Shown here piece after piece: positions 1 to 9,375 of a stretch of DNA of 64,000 bases. Numbering within the stretch: the first letter of the stretch is position 1; every line of letters starts with the position of its first letter. The stretch lies in the NCBI RefSeq assembly GCF_041504345.1, contig NZ_CP167895.1:1736001-1800000 (forward strand), in the 5' to 3' direction. A model generated the notes under the pieces. The model did not search any database, was not told where the DNA came from, and saw only the letters and a list, made by a program, of their open reading frames with translations. Origin of the DNA: Vibrio sp. BS-M-Sm-2 (GTDB lineage: Bacteria > Pseudomonadota > Gammaproteobacteria > Enterobacterales > Vibrionaceae). The position numbers and the translations under genes are program-made.

Positions 1-3000
1 TTAAGTTTGAACCGTCGTACGCATAGTTAATTTGCATACGCGGAGGGCGCTTCAAACTGGTTTCATGATTCGGCTTACCTGTAAGGTCATCCGCCATCAT
101 CACAGTGATCGTTGCAGCTACACCATCACTAATAGTTACATCTTGAAGCTGAGGAGCCCATAAACCTGTCGATTGATTGTTCCCAGCCGAATACGTGACG
201 CCCTTGCCATCTGTTTGGATAAGAACCGAACTTGACGAAGATGCTCCTGAAGTTCGACCGGGATACATTGTGGTATCAACAACGATTTCATGATCCCAAA
301 AAGAGCGCCCCAACATAATGCGAGTCAGAGGTTTCTCCATGTAATTTAATGGATAGCTCGGATTCAACTGTCCCGATAACTCACCTTCGCCATGAATCAT
401 TCCATTAGCGACTAACGACGCTTTTAGGTCAACAGGACACTGTGCATCATTTGTGTCTGTTTGATGTAAGTCTTCGGTATAACAGTTTAGGAACTGAACA
501 GCCTGCTTGAACCCCAACTCATCTTGTATGTCTGTTTCAAAACGGTATGCGTTGTCATTCCACATCCAAACAGACAGGTTATCAAACGCTTGATTCAATT
601 CGCTGTTAGACAGACGCTTACCTTTAGTGCCCTTCGTGCGATAGTAAATCTCGTGCTCGTAAAGCGCTGTAAAGTTAGAACCCAAGTTTGCTGCTTTCAC
701 CATACTGTCGACAACGGTTTTACTCACTTCATAGCGGTCGAAATCGGCTCTATGATAAGCACCACGAACAGTGATGCCGTCTCCAGAACGAGTCTCTATA
801 CAGTTAAATTCATATTCATACTCGTTCTTACAAAGCTCAGTGCTAACGAATGCCGACTGCAGTTCTTTGATTGCCGCTTCACGCTCTTCTGCCGATTCAA
901 CAAAGATACGTGCGGATTTTGTCTCCATGACTGGTACGCCAGACTCATCAAGCACTGGTTTCCCTTCAGCGTCTAACTTAGTAACCTCATAAGTCGGGAT
1001 TTCAAACTTGATTTTGGATTCATCTTTGATCCACTCAACCGTACCATCTTGATTTACCGTGAATGGAGGCTCTCCTTGGTTATCTTGAAAACGCTCAAGA
1101 ACCACCATTTCCTTTTCGCTCTTCACGTGAAGATTTGGATACGGCGCTTGGCAATAATAAGAGCTACCGCAGAAAGCTTGGTTTGTCGGCGTAACGTTTT
1201 CACCACCTAGTGAAACACCAGCGGCATCCGCCAAGCGTCCAATAGGTTCAGGGTTTGTCGTTTGAATCGCATCCATAAACAAGATATTGCCACCGTTATT
1301 AACATAGTTGATAAGAGCGGTAATATCGTCTTGGCTTAAGTTCGGGTTATCCAAGTCAGCAACAAACTGGTTAGTCATACCATCTTGAACCAACTTAGGG
1401 GGATATGCCTGAAGGATCAAAATCGGCGTAGTGCTCATATCCAAACCATCAAAGTCACCTGAACCACGCTTTTCTACTGATGCAAAACCATACTGAGGAC
1501 TAACAAAAAACGTGTACTGCTTACCCATTGTGGAGTGGTGATAAGCCGAATAAGCTTGGTCAATATTGGTGACTGCATTCATCCCAGCAATAGGCAGACC
1601 ATTATTGAACCACTCAAACAAGTTCGAGAAAAACAAGCTCATGCTGCCTTGGTCATCATGCAGTAGGTTTTCGAACGTCGAAACAGTGCACTGTTGTTTG
1701 TTGCTATCGATATGCAATGTTCGATTGGCCCAATAATTTTCAGGGCATGACAGAATACTTGGATATAAGCCATTACCCATGAACACGACTTTACCTTTGC
1801 CTATCTCGCCTGCTGTAACGAATGGAAAACCATAAGTCGCGTTGTCTTCAGAGACTAAAGGAATCGGAGGCATCGAGATACTTAGGTGTTGTGCGATGTA
1901 AGGTTTGCCTTCACGAGTCCAAGCCTGCTTCTCACCAAAATAAAGCTGACGGTTTTTATCAGTTCTTGGCATCATCACAGGGAATGCTCTGTTCGATATG
2001 TTCAGAGCTCGCATACCACGGGTATACCCCGTCGCACCGTAAAAACTACCATTGTCATTGAAAACATGGAATGTGGTGACGTTGTGGAAGATTTGCTGCA
2101 AAGACTCCGTAACATACTGACCAGAATCCATAGATAAAACGGCAGGTTGACGAACATAATCCATAAACTGAGGCGTTTGGCGCAGCTGCTCATCGATTAC
2201 TGCCGTTAACCCTTGGCTAAACTGACCAACAAACTCATTAGGAAGTTCAAAGTCTGTACCCTCTATTAATCCCCCATTTGGCAGAGTTAGGTTGATCAGT
2301 TCATTTATAACGTTAGGGTACTTTGAAAAGGTATCTTGGACTTCTTCAGATATCTCATAATGACTTACATGATCAAGCGCGTAGCGCTCTAGTAATGACT
2401 GGATATTCGCTTTCTCAACCACATTATTGGTCACATCAGACAATTTATAAGCAATCTGATTACCCGTAATGGAGCCAAACTCAAACGTATCAATACCAAA
2501 AACGATTCTGTCGCCCCACAGGTACTCAAAGATTCCCTCTTCATCCGTCACGCCCGTCGCGTTAACCGAAAAGAAACTGATCCCAGAAATCGCTTTACCA
2601 TTAGCGTCTGTAAGCTTACTGCGAGTTAACACCTTACCTTCAACACTTGGCTTATAAGCATAGGTAGACTCTGCGTCTGCAGAAACAAAACCAGCGTTAA
2701 GGTTATTGTCCGCATTAGGGTCAACCGCAGGAACAACTGTTGTGTCTACGTGTGAACTAGGAGCCTTACCTACTTCATCTGTAGACTCTTCTTCTTTCGA
2801 TGAAAAGTACGCATCAACAGCATCTTGATCATCAAGTTGCGAGAACACATCTTCAATATCAAAAGCATCCAGTTCTTTTAAACAGATAGCACTTTCAGTC
2901 TCACAAACATCAATTGATTCGAGTACCTTAGTAACGTTGTCTCCATGTAATTCTGTCAACTCAAATGCCGCATGAAGCGCATCATTTGAAATCGTGCTTT

Positions 3001-3385
3001 CTGTAACTTCAGGGAAAGGAGCCGTGAAATCACCTAAAGTAAGGTGACCCAAGGTACAACTAAAACTCACGCCTTGTTTAACACTGAACGTTCCGTTTTC
3101 AAGATGAACGCCGTCACAGTATACATCTCCAGACACAAACGCCCCACTCGACAACAGTGAACCTATGTAAGTTGTTGGGGGGATAATATCTGTTGGTGGA
3201 ATAATGTCAGTCGGCGGAAGAATATCCGTTGGTGGAACAATATCTGTCGGCGGAAGAATATCCGTTGGTGGAATAATGTCTGTTGGAGGAACCGTATCAG
3301 GGCCGTCACTATAGCTTAGTGAATCGTGATTACACCCGGAAAGAGCCGCGGATATGATAGCCAGCGCAATTAAGTTTTTTTTCAT
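1..3385 (-). CDS. acfD: AcfD/SslE-type accessory colonization lipoprotein (3' end cut by window)
   Basis: Open frame running from ATG at 3385 off the left edge, about 1128 codons seen. The N-terminus is a lipoprotein signal ending in the lipobox LSGC (Cys18), then a Pro/Thr/Asp hexapeptide-repeat linker, then a long extracellular region typical of AcfD of V. cholerae and SslE of E. coli. Those relatives are about 1500 residues, are exported by the type II secretion system, and end in an M60-like zinc metalloprotease domain with HExxH; that part lies outside the window, so protease activity cannot be confirmed here. Family role: surface mucin-degrading or colonization/biofilm factor. The gene is followed upstream (right) by the zinc operon on the same strand but separated from it by a terminator, so it is transcribed on its own. 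No ribosome-site doubt: the ATG directly precedes a classic signal peptide. Confidence 0.88.
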   Translation of the reverse strand, partial: MKKNLIALAIISAALSGCNHDSLSYSDGPDTVPPTDIIPPTDILPPTDIVPPTDILPPTDIIPPTDIIPPTTYIGSLLSSGAFVSGDVYCDGVHLENGTFSVKQGVSFSCTLGHLTLGDFTAPFPEVTESTISNDALHAAFELTELHGDNVTKVLESIDVCETESAICLKELDAFDIEDVFSQLDDQDAVDAYFSSKEEESTDEVGKAPSSHVDTTVVPAVDPNADNNLNAGFVSADAESTYAYKPSVEGKVLTRSKLTDANGKAISGISFFSVNATGVTDEEGIFEYLWGDRIVFGIDTFEFGSITGNQIAYKLSDVTNNVVEKANIQSLLERYALDHVSHYEISEEVQDTFSKYPNVINELINLTLPNGGLIEGTDFELPNEFVGQFSQGLTAVIDEQLRQTPQFMDYVRQPAVLSMDSGQYVTESLQQIFHNVTTFHVFNDNGSFYGATGYTRGMRALNISNRAFPVMMPRTDKNRQLYFGEKQAWTREGKPYIAQHLSISMPPIPLVSEDNATYGFPFVTAGEIGKGKVVFMGNGLYPSILSCPENYWANRTLHIDSNKQQCTVSTFENLLHDDQGSMSLFFSNLFEWFNNGLPIAGMNAVTNIDQAYSAYHHSTMGKQYTFFVSPQYGFASVEKRGSGDFDGLDMSTTPILILQAYPPKLVQDGMTNQFVADLDNPNLSQDDITALINYVNNGGNILFMDAIQTTNPEPIGRLADAAGVSLGGENVTPTNQAFCGSSYYCQAPYPNLHVKSEKEMVVLERFQDNQGEPPFTVNQDGTVEWIKDESKIKFEIPTYEVTKLDAEGKPVLDESGVPVMETKSARIFVESAEEREAAIKELQSAFVSTELCKNEYEYEFNCIETRSGDGITVRGAYHRADFDRYEVSKTVVDSMVKAANLGSNFTALYEHEIYYRTKGTKGKRLSNSELNQAFDNLSVWMWNDNAYRFETDIQDELGFKQAVQFLNCYTEDLHQTDTNDAQCPVDLKASLVANGMIHGEGELSGQLNPSYPLNYMEKPLTRIMLGRSFWDHEIVVDTTMYPGRTSGASSSSSVLIQTDGKGVTYSAGNNQSTGLWAPQLQDVTISDGVAATITVMMADDLTGKPNHETSLKRPPRMQINYAYDGSNL
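3173..3289 (-). repeat. 18-bp tandem repeat coding for PPTDI(I/L/V) in the AcfD linker
   Basis: Six consecutive 18-base units plus a partial seventh encode Pro-Pro-Thr-Asp-Ile-(Ile/Leu/Val) just after the lipidated cysteine. Units differ by synonymous or conservative changes, alternating GTTGG/GTCGG forms. It is read through in frame, so copy-number change would lengthen or shorten the stalk without breaking the gene. Confidence 0.9.
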
Positions 3386-3567
3386 TGAGCGAAGTTGGTC
3401 GTAATTTTAAGTGGACCGTTATCTTATAGATTTACTCCATCTCGATGACTATTGTTTTTTGTCTTAACCACAAAGACCATTTCTCATAAGCGATTGAATA
3501 AGATAAACAAAATGATAATTGAGACTCTCATTCCAATTGCAAAACCTCTCCCTACCTTAAAACGGAA

Positions 3568-3599
3568 AAACGCCATATCTCGATTGAGATATGGCGTTT
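3568..3599 (-). terminator. Rho-independent terminator after the zinc operon
   Basis: Perfect 14-bp stem with a 4-base loop; on the minus strand it is followed by a T run. It lies just past the permease stop and separates the zinc operon from acfD. Confidence 0.8.
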
Positions 3600-3633
3600 C
3601 TACTCAATAGCTCTTAGCCAATTTAGTATCACG

Positions 3634-4401
3634 TTAGTATCGGCGCAACTGCATCACAATATTAAACATCACCCCCACCAAAAACAGCGTGATCACAATG
3701 CTGGCGCCACTCGGTAAGTCATAATAAGCCGACACCGCTAAGCCCGATAAAATACCGACAGTGCCAATCCCAATACTCGCAATAAAGAAGCGAACGCCTT
3801 TATACGCAGCTGCACATAACGCAGGAATCACCAGTAACGCAAACTCCAAATATATCCCAGTCAGCTTTACGGTGATCGGCATCAAAATAGCAAAGATAAG
3901 ATAAAAGCCACTACCCTGCATAAATTCAGGCTTTACGCTAATTAACACCAACATCGCGGCCGTGATTATTGCCAATGGCCAAACGTCATCCCAGGTAGAC
4001 CACAACAGCTGCCCGTTGAGAATGCCTTGAATAAAATCGGCACCATGAGGATCTTTGCTGACCAATAGAATCGCTAATGAAGCCGATACCACAAACAAAC
4101 TTCCTATCATTGGTTCTAAGTGTTGTTTGTAACGCTTTTCCATTAACGCAATTAATCCGCATAGCAACAATGACATGACCCACGGGCCAATCATCTCTGC
4201 AAACCAAGAGCCGCTAAACAGTGCATATCGGCTCAGCCAATATTGACTCAAAGCAGCGCCAAGGGCAGCCACTTGCGCGACAGCGAGATCAATAAAGATG
4301 ATCTGGCGTTTGAGGACTTGCTCTCCAAGCACGATGTTACCGACTAATGCAATCAAACCACACAATACGGCAGGTGCCAGCCAGCTATATTCCATCCACA
4401 T
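3634..4401 (-). CDS. Zinc/metal ABC transporter permease (ZnuB family)
   Basis: Integral membrane permease of the ABC-3 family, about 255 residues, the usual length for ZnuB/MntB-type subunits, with seven to eight hydrophobic helices. The segment GEQVLKRQIIFIDLAVAQVAALG near the N-terminus matches the family signature in which an inner-membrane channel subunit contacts the ATPase. ATG at 4401 overlaps the stop of the binding-protein gene (TGATG), indicating translational coupling; a GTG three bases earlier is the alternative start. Third gene of the outer-membrane protein/binding protein/permease operon. Specificity for zinc is inferred from the neighbours and the Zur-like site. No ATPase gene is found in the operon, which is unusual. 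Confidence 0.88.
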   Translation of the reverse strand: MWMEYSWLAPAVLCGLIALVGNIVLGEQVLKRQIIFIDLAVAQVAALGAALSQYWLSRYALFSGSWFAEMIGPWVMSLLLCGLIALMEKRYKQHLEPMIGSLFVVSASLAILLVSKDPHGADFIQGILNGQLLWSTWDDVWPLAIITAAMLVLISVKPEFMQGSGFYLIFAILMPITVKLTGIYLEFALLVIPALCAAAYKGVRFFIASIGIGTVGILSGLAVSAYYDLPSGASIVITLFLVGVMFNIVMQLRRY

Positions 4402-5333
4402 CACGAGCTCTTAGGTGTTTCTGAATCGACCAATGTATCCAACAGATCATCAATCACTTGATCGTACATCTCGTCTAAGCTCTGTCCTTCTGAAACTGAA
4501 AGTGGTAACTGAACCATAGGTTTACCGGTTTGTTGATTGAGCCAATTGGCAGGACGCTTATCTTGATGTGATGAATACACAATCGCATCAAACGAAGCAG
4601 GATCCAACTTGGTCAATGACTGCAAATGCGACGTAGTCGGTGATATCCCAGGCTTTGGTTCTAAATCAGCAATTTGCGCCATATCTAGCCAGTCAAAGAG
4701 GTAGCGATACGTGGCATGATAACCGACTATTTTTTTACCTTGTAACGGCTCAGCTTTGGTTTCCCACTCTGCCAATTTATTACGCCAGTTGGCACGAAAC
4801 TTCATGCCATTTCGCATGTAGATATGTGCATTGTCAGAATCAACCAGTTGTAAACGTTTGGTGACTTCTCTGGAGATAGGAATCATATACTCAGCAGCAA
4901 ACTGAACATGTGGATTTCCATGAGCGTGGATGTCTCCCATGCTTCGATCGACATGGTCATGGGTATCAAGCATACCAACCATATCGCTCGCGTATAACAT
5001 GGTTGCCGAGCTATCTTGAACCGCAGGGTTACCACTGCGTACTTGCAGCATTGGCAACCAGCCTACTTCTAATTCAGAGCCAGAACACATTGCCATATCA
5101 GCTTGGCGCATTTTGGCAATAAGTGACGGTCTTGCTTGTACATAGTGCGGGTCTTGTTTAGCCGTAGTCGCCGAGTAGATGTTGGCATCAGGAGCGTGAC
5201 TGTGAACAAGTGCTTGCCATTCAGGCTCACAAACGAAAATATTCAACGCCATTGCAGACGAAGATACAATTATAGATGAGGATACAATGGCAACACCTGC
5301 TGCCATTGTAAGTAGAGATTTCCTAGAATGCAT
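4401..5333 (-). CDS. Zinc ABC transporter substrate-binding protein (ZnuA-like)
   Basis: Periplasmic metal-binding protein of the cluster 9 family, about 310 residues. A Sec signal peptide (MHSRKSLL followed by a hydrophobic stretch ending AMA) is cleaved to expose NIFVCEPEW. A short His/Asp-rich loop around residues 145-165 (HDHVD, HAHGNPH) and the later motifs GYHATYRYLFDW and SPTTSHLQSL fit zinc-binding ZnuA-like proteins. ATG 5333 was chosen over a TTG at 5351 because the signal peptide starts there; it overlaps the upstream gene by 11 bases. It would deliver zinc to the permease encoded next. Confidence 0.88.
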   Translation of the reverse strand: MHSRKSLLTMAAGVAIVSSSIIVSSSAMALNIFVCEPEWQALVHSHAPDANIYSATTAKQDPHYVQARPSLIAKMRQADMAMCSGSELEVGWLPMLQVRSGNPAVQDSSATMLYASDMVGMLDTHDHVDRSMGDIHAHGNPHVQFAAEYMIPISREVTKRLQLVDSDNAHIYMRNGMKFRANWRNKLAEWETKAEPLQGKKIVGYHATYRYLFDWLDMAQIADLEPKPGISPTTSHLQSLTKLDPASFDAIVYSSHQDKRPANWLNQQTGKPMVQLPLSVSEGQSLDEMYDQVIDDLLDTLVDSETPKSS

Positions 5334-6459
5334 GAGCACCGTGCGCCCCAAAGGTCATCACATACTGAAGGGTAAATACGTTATCTGTCTCTTTACTTTG
5401 GTTTTCAACACGAGAGTATTGCGCTCTAACTGTACCAAAATGAGATGAGTCCCAAGCGATCATTGCATCCGCTTCTTTGTCGTTCATTGCAGTAAAGTGC
5501 ATGTGGTCACCATGTGCGTGTCCATCATAGCTTTCCGCTTCACCATAGCGCAGGCCAGCAGACCAGCTTGGGCTGAATCGGTAAACACCCGATACATAAT
5601 AGCCTGCTAGCGTATCTGGTGATTCCGCATCATTTTTGTATTTGTCATCAACGATGCCATCCAACAGCATGTACTCAGCTGCAAGCGTGAAGTTTTGGTA
5701 TTTGTAGTTACCGTTTGGAGCCCACTTCCATACAAAATCAGCACCGTATAAGTTTGAGCCCGTTACAGCTGCGCCGTGGCTATGATCGTGGTCATGGTCA
5801 TGCCCGTGATCATGGTCTCCAAACTCACGAACTTTACCGTTTTCATTTCGTAAGTAGCTCAGACCAAACTGCCAGCTTGATGACTCTGAAAAGTCGTCAC
5901 CCAGCTTAAGAGTTGTAGTGTAAACACCAACGTCAGAGCCATCATCAACAGAAGACATCTTGCTACCACTTAGCGCTTCAACACCAAACTTCACATACAG
6001 ATCTGTAGGAAGAACGATGTTCGCACGAACACCATCATCGTAATAATGAGAGCCTAAGAATGTGCGGTAAGCCGCAGGACGCTCAACAAAACTATCAGTA
6101 TGCATATGTTGGTTATTCAGGTAACCAAAATCTGATAGGAAACGACCACCTCGGATACTCAAGCCGTAAGGCATTGTTAAGGTTTCAATGAACGCTTCTT
6201 CAAGCAACAACTCCGTTTCATCATCATGACTTTCAATGACGGTCGTTAAAGAGCCATAGAACTTATCGTCGATATTGGCCGACATGTTTAATTCGGTATG
6301 ACCAAGGCCAAACCCTTCATCACGCTCCGAGTTATTACGTTGACCATCTTGATAATAACCATCAAGAACAACGCCAATTTGAGGGTTTGATAACGTGTCG
6401 GCAAAAACAGGGGAAACGAGAATGCTACCAACCGCTAGAGAAACCAATTTTTTATTCAC
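5323..6459 (-). CDS. Histidine-rich outer-membrane protein of the zinc-uptake operon
   Basis: About 378 residues. GTG at 6459 was chosen because AAAGGAA lies seven bases upstream and the product then opens with a clean signal peptide (MNKKLVSLAVGS...VFA). An ATG-containing frame extends to 6489 but lacks a ribosome site. The mature part has alternating beta-strand character ending in an aromatic C-terminus (HAF), as in outer-membrane barrels. A loop near residue 235 is almost pure His/Asp/Gly (HDHGHDHDHDHSHG), and more histidines lie near residue 325 and the C-terminus. Such loops bind zinc. First gene behind the Zur-like palindrome, so probably a zinc-starvation-induced porin or surface zinc collector; function is inferred. 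Confidence 0.8.
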   Translation of the reverse strand: MNKKLVSLAVGSILVSPVFADTLSNPQIGVVLDGYYQDGQRNNSERDEGFGLGHTELNMSANIDDKFYGSLTTVIESHDDETELLLEEAFIETLTMPYGLSIRGGRFLSDFGYLNNQHMHTDSFVERPAAYRTFLGSHYYDDGVRANIVLPTDLYVKFGVEALSGSKMSSVDDGSDVGVYTTTLKLGDDFSESSSWQFGLSYLRNENGKVREFGDHDHGHDHDHDHSHGAAVTGSNLYGADFVWKWAPNGNYKYQNFTLAAEYMLLDGIVDDKYKNDAESPDTLAGYYVSGVYRFSPSWSAGLRYGEAESYDGHAHGDHMHFTAMNDKEADAMIAWDSSHFGTVRAQYSRVENQSKETDNVFTLQYVMTFGAHGAHAF

Positions 6460-6492
6460 AACTTTTTCCTTTCTAAGATACATCACCAATTA

Positions 6493-6524
6493 ATTTATTG
6501 TTATGTTATAACATTACAATAAAT
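6493..6524. promoter_or_regulatory. Zur-box-like palindrome upstream of the zinc operon
   Basis: A 32-base inverted repeat with one mismatched pair, centred between 6508 and 6509, core ATGTTATAACAT. It closely resembles the gammaproteobacterial Zur operator and lies 34 bases before the GTG start of the zinc outer-membrane gene, where a bound repressor would block transcription. Zur binding is inferred from motif and context. Confidence 0.75.
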
Positions 6525-6698
6525 AGTTAATCGTTGAAATGTAACAAAGTATGAAACAACTCTAATAACAGGGCATTAAATCGGGTAAAAGCCATTAATA
6601 TTCAACCACATAAACAAAAACAGCAATTGACAAGTGAAAGCGAATAGTAACGGTATTTATCGAAAGACTGATATAAGGAAGGAATGATTCGATGGAAC

Positions 6699-6745
6699 AA
6701 AAAACTAGAGTTTGAGTTAACGTTGGCCGCTAAAACAAACTCTAG
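6699..6745 (-). terminator. Probable terminator of yghU
   Basis: Ten-base perfect arms (CTAGAGTTTG and its complement) with a 21-base loop; read on the minus strand the stem is followed by six T residues. The long loop lowers confidence. Confidence 0.5.
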
Positions 6746-6777
6746 AGATACTGGTGTCGACTATCGTTTTAAAATCA

Positions 6778-7635
6778 CTAAGGGCGTAGCTTTAAAACTC
6801 GGTCAATGTCTTCCGCAGAATGGCGCTCTGGTACTTGCTCCCACTCTTCGCCAAATGAACGGTTAACCACTCGACCTCGTTGGAAGCCTTCACGCGCTTC
6901 TAGTTGCTTCGCCCAGCGCACAACGTTGGTGTAAGACTCAACCTGTAGGAACTCAGCAGCATCGTAGATTTTGCCAAGCACAAGGTTGCCATACCATGGC
7001 CAAATCGCGATATCAGCGATGCTTAGCTCTTCACCTGCCACAAATGTGTTATTAGCGAGTTGTTTATCTAACACGTCTAGCTGACGCTTAGCTTCCATCG
7101 CAAAGCGGTTAATTGGGTACTCTTGCTTTTCATCAGCGTAAGCATAGAAATGGCCAAAGCCTCCACCTAGGAATGGGGCTGAACCTTGTGCCCAGAACAA
7201 CCAGTTAATAGTTTGTGTTCTTGCTGCCCCTTCTTTTGGTAAAAAGTGACCAAATTTTTCAGCTAAATGCATCAAGATAGATGCCGATTCGAAAACATTA
7301 ACGTCTTCATCACCAGACTTGTCGACAAGCGCTGGTATTTTAGAATTTGGATTCACTCCAACAAAGCCGGATGAGAACTGATCAGCCTCACCGATGTTGA
7401 TCAAGTACGCATCATATTCAGCTTCTTCAACACCCGCCGCTAACAACTCTTCCAGTAAGATAGTGACTTTTTGACCGTTAGGTGTGCCGAGAGAATACAA
7501 TTGAAAAGCATGGTCACCAACAGGAAGCTCTTTATCAAAGCGAGCTCCAGATTCAGGACTATTGATGTTTGCCCACTTGTTACCACCAGCAGTATCGTTA
7601 ACCCAAACTTTTGGCGGAGTGTATTGTTCAGACAT
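6778..7635 (-). CDS. yghU: Glutathione S-transferase family disulfide-bond oxidoreductase YghU
   Basis: 285 residues, matching E. coli YghU (288). The N-terminal thioredoxin-like domain holds FQLYSLGTPNGQKVTILLEEL and NPNSKIPALVD, with the cis-Pro; the C-terminal helical domain has SIADIAIWPWYG, the GST N-capping box. Family role: a glutathione-dependent disulfide reductase/peroxidase that binds two glutathiones without a catalytic cysteine. AAGGAAATATC just before ATG is a good ribosome site. Single gene with its own terminator, divergent from yajD. Confidence 0.93.
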   Translation of the reverse strand: MSEQYTPPKVWVNDTAGGNKWANINSPESGARFDKELPVGDHAFQLYSLGTPNGQKVTILLEELLAAGVEEAEYDAYLINIGEADQFSSGFVGVNPNSKIPALVDKSGDEDVNVFESASILMHLAEKFGHFLPKEGAARTQTINWLFWAQGSAPFLGGGFGHFYAYADEKQEYPINRFAMEAKRQLDVLDKQLANNTFVAGEELSIADIAIWPWYGNLVLGKIYDAAEFLQVESYTNVVRWAKQLEAREGFQRGRVVNRSFGEEWEQVPERHSAEDIDRVLKLRP

Positions 7636-7919
7636 GATATTTCCTTATTAATATAGGGTCTCACAAACTGATATTAGGTCACATGCCTGTGGTTAAAACC
7701 CCTGAATACGATTTATTTTCAAACTGTTAAGCATGGCTTATTCCAGAAAGACATAACCCGCTTAAGCGTTAGTGTGTAGAAGGTAAGTCTGTATTCAAAC
7801 TTCAATCTAATATCGATAAATCCAACGCATCATTTAGCCATGATTTTACGAACGACATACCAACAGCTTCAAGAAAGCTGTGATAAAATCGGGATATTAC
7901 AATTGATAAGGATTTGGCA

Positions 7920-8264
7920 ATGTCTTCTGATTTCACAGGTTCGAGTGCAGCGTATGCTCGCCAAGAGAAAGGCTACCGCGAAAAAGCACTAAAACTGTAC
8001 CCTTGGGTTTGTGGTAAATGTGCGCGTGAATTTGTTTACTCAAACCTCCGAGAGCTTACCGTTCACCACGTGGATCACGACCATACAAACAACCCTGAAG
8101 ATGGCAGTAACTGGGAGCTACTGTGCCTATACTGTCACGATCATGAGCATTCAAAATACACTGATCATGAGCGTTATGGTGTGGATGCAAAAGCGAGTTT
8201 AGATGATCATCAGTCAGCAACACACAACCCGTTCGCCGATCTCGCTAAGATGATGAAGAAGTAA
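7920..8264 (+). CDS. yajD: HNH nuclease family protein YajD
   Basis: 114 residues, same size as E. coli YajD. Zinc-binding cysteines C31/C34 and C69/C72 flank the HNH core (HHVDHDH, residues 49-55; LCLYCHDHEH, 68-77). Family: small HNH endonuclease-like proteins of unproven substrate. ATG 7920 has AAGG about eight bases upstream; a TTG two codons earlier is less likely. Followed by a strong terminator, so monocistronic. Confidence 0.92.
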   Translation: MSSDFTGSSAAYARQEKGYREKALKLYPWVCGKCAREFVYSNLRELTVHHVDHDHTNNPEDGSNWELLCLYCHDHEHSKYTDHERYGVDAKASLDDHQSATHNPFADLAKMMKK

Positions 8265-8293
8265 ACGTTCTTCATCAAGGATTAATAAACAAG

Positions 8294-8328
8294 AAACCCC
8301 AGTATGTCACCATACTGGGGTTTCTTTT
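8294..8328 (+). terminator. Rho-independent terminator after yajD
   Basis: Perfect 13-bp GC-rich stem (AAACCCCAGTATG and complement), 4-base loop, then TTTCTTTT on the plus strand. Confidence 0.88.
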
Positions 8329-8359
8329 ATCTGCAGCCATATAGACTATCTCTGGATCA

Positions 8360-8385
8360 AAAAAGCCTTCCGAAGAAGGCTTTTT
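8360..8385 (-). terminator. Terminator of the 8401-8781 membrane-protein gene
   Basis: Eleven-base perfect stem (AAAAAGCCTTC and complement) with a CGAA tetraloop; T-rich on both sides, so it may work in both directions. Confidence 0.8.
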
Positions 8386-8400
8386 AAGAATCAAATCGAA

Positions 8401-8781
8401 TTATGCTGCCGCTTGTTTGCGAGACTCTTCTACCTGTTTAGCGCGCTTTTTCATCGTCAGTTTATCGCGGTATGCAAACCAAACATAAGACACAACCACT
8501 AAGAAGAACAGGTATGACAATGAGAAAATGAACGGCGATTGAATGATATCGTTCGAGATACCCCAAGAAACACCGATAACCGTCACTGCAATCTTCGCAA
8601 AAAAGCCACACATCAATAGCACTAATGCCAACTGTGGGAAACGCGTGCTGCGGAATGCAAGCCAGTAACAACTGCCTACAGCCAATGCCGCAACGTAGAA
8701 GCCGAACAAGAAAGAATGAATATGATCAGCAGCTGCTACACCACCAGTAATCGACATCAATAGAATTAAAAATAGTTTCAT
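8401..8781 (-). CDS. Hypothetical inner-membrane protein, four helices
   Basis: 126 residues with four predicted membrane segments (about residues 1-18, 24-44, 49-72 and 83-106) and a basic, alanine-rich C-terminal tail (KLTMKKRAKQVEESRKQAAA) expected in the cytoplasm. I do not recognise the family. GAGGCGAG precedes the ATG by about five bases. It stands alone between a terminator and the long promoter region of the MFS gene, transcribed divergently from it. Confidence 0.75.
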   Translation of the reverse strand: MKLFLILLMSITGGVAAADHIHSFLFGFYVAALAVGSCYWLAFRSTRFPQLALVLLMCGFFAKIAVTVIGVSWGISNDIIQSPFIFSLSYLFFLVVVSYVWFAYRDKLTMKKRAKQVEESRKQAAA

Positions 8782-9375
8782 AATACTCGCCTCGTAATAG
8801 ACTAGAAACGCATCCTTTCATTTTTGGAATCTCAGTTTGCGTACTATTTTCCCACTTTTTCCCAACAACACAACCCCTCATATCGAACAAAATGTAAGCA
8901 AAAGCACCCACAAAAACCACCATTAACAATTGGTTAACATCCCATTTCTAATAGAACTCCGTTACTCCTTGTCTCATATGAAAAAAGCACTAATTCGATT
9001 TATTTTGTTACACAAATTTAACCTTAGAAATTAATTAAAATTATTTGCAACTCTGTGATATCCGCACGGAATACGAGTCTACTAAAAAGTGATCACCTCG
9101 AAATCCCAGGAATAATTGGGTGGCAGGGCGAAAATGAACAAAATAGAAAGGTGTTAAAAACATTTTGAAAACCAATGAAAAACAACCCATTAACAAACTA
9201 AATTTAATTTACCAAAAATGGAAAAAGAGATTCCAATCACATTTTTATTGGTTATAATCCGCGCTCTTTTGCGCCATCTGTTGATAAACGCAAACTAATT
9301 TTGAAGAAACAATCACAATAACCCGTCTTTAGTTAAGTGGCTCTCCACTAACCGATGACAAAACTGAGAATAAAA
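8782..9375. other. Long intergenic region upstream of the MFS transporter
   Basis: 594 bases without a supported gene, very AT-rich in the middle. A TATAAT box at 9253-9258 could be the -10 of the MFS promoter, but the -35 (TTCCAA near 9231) is poor. The length suggests upstream regulation of one of the divergent genes. No recognisable riboswitch or clear CRP/FNR site was seen. Confidence 0.4.

Noticed and set aside
524..2657. Several ORFs of 60-150 codons on both strands inside acfD
   Set aside because: They lie entirely within the open acfD frame, lack ribosome sites and have no protein-like pattern.
3511..3532. Fur-box-like AATGATAATTGAGA...CTCATT upstream of acfD
   Set aside because: Only the outer AATGA/TCATT halves are symmetric; the match to the 19-base consensus is poor.
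6684..6866. 60-codon ORF at the yghU 3' end
   Set aside because: Overlaps yghU antisense and its terminator hairpin; product has no recognisable pattern.
8726..8929. 67-codon minus-strand ORF upstream of the membrane-protein gene
   Set aside because: Overlaps the start and ribosome site of the better-supported gene in another frame and lacks its own site.
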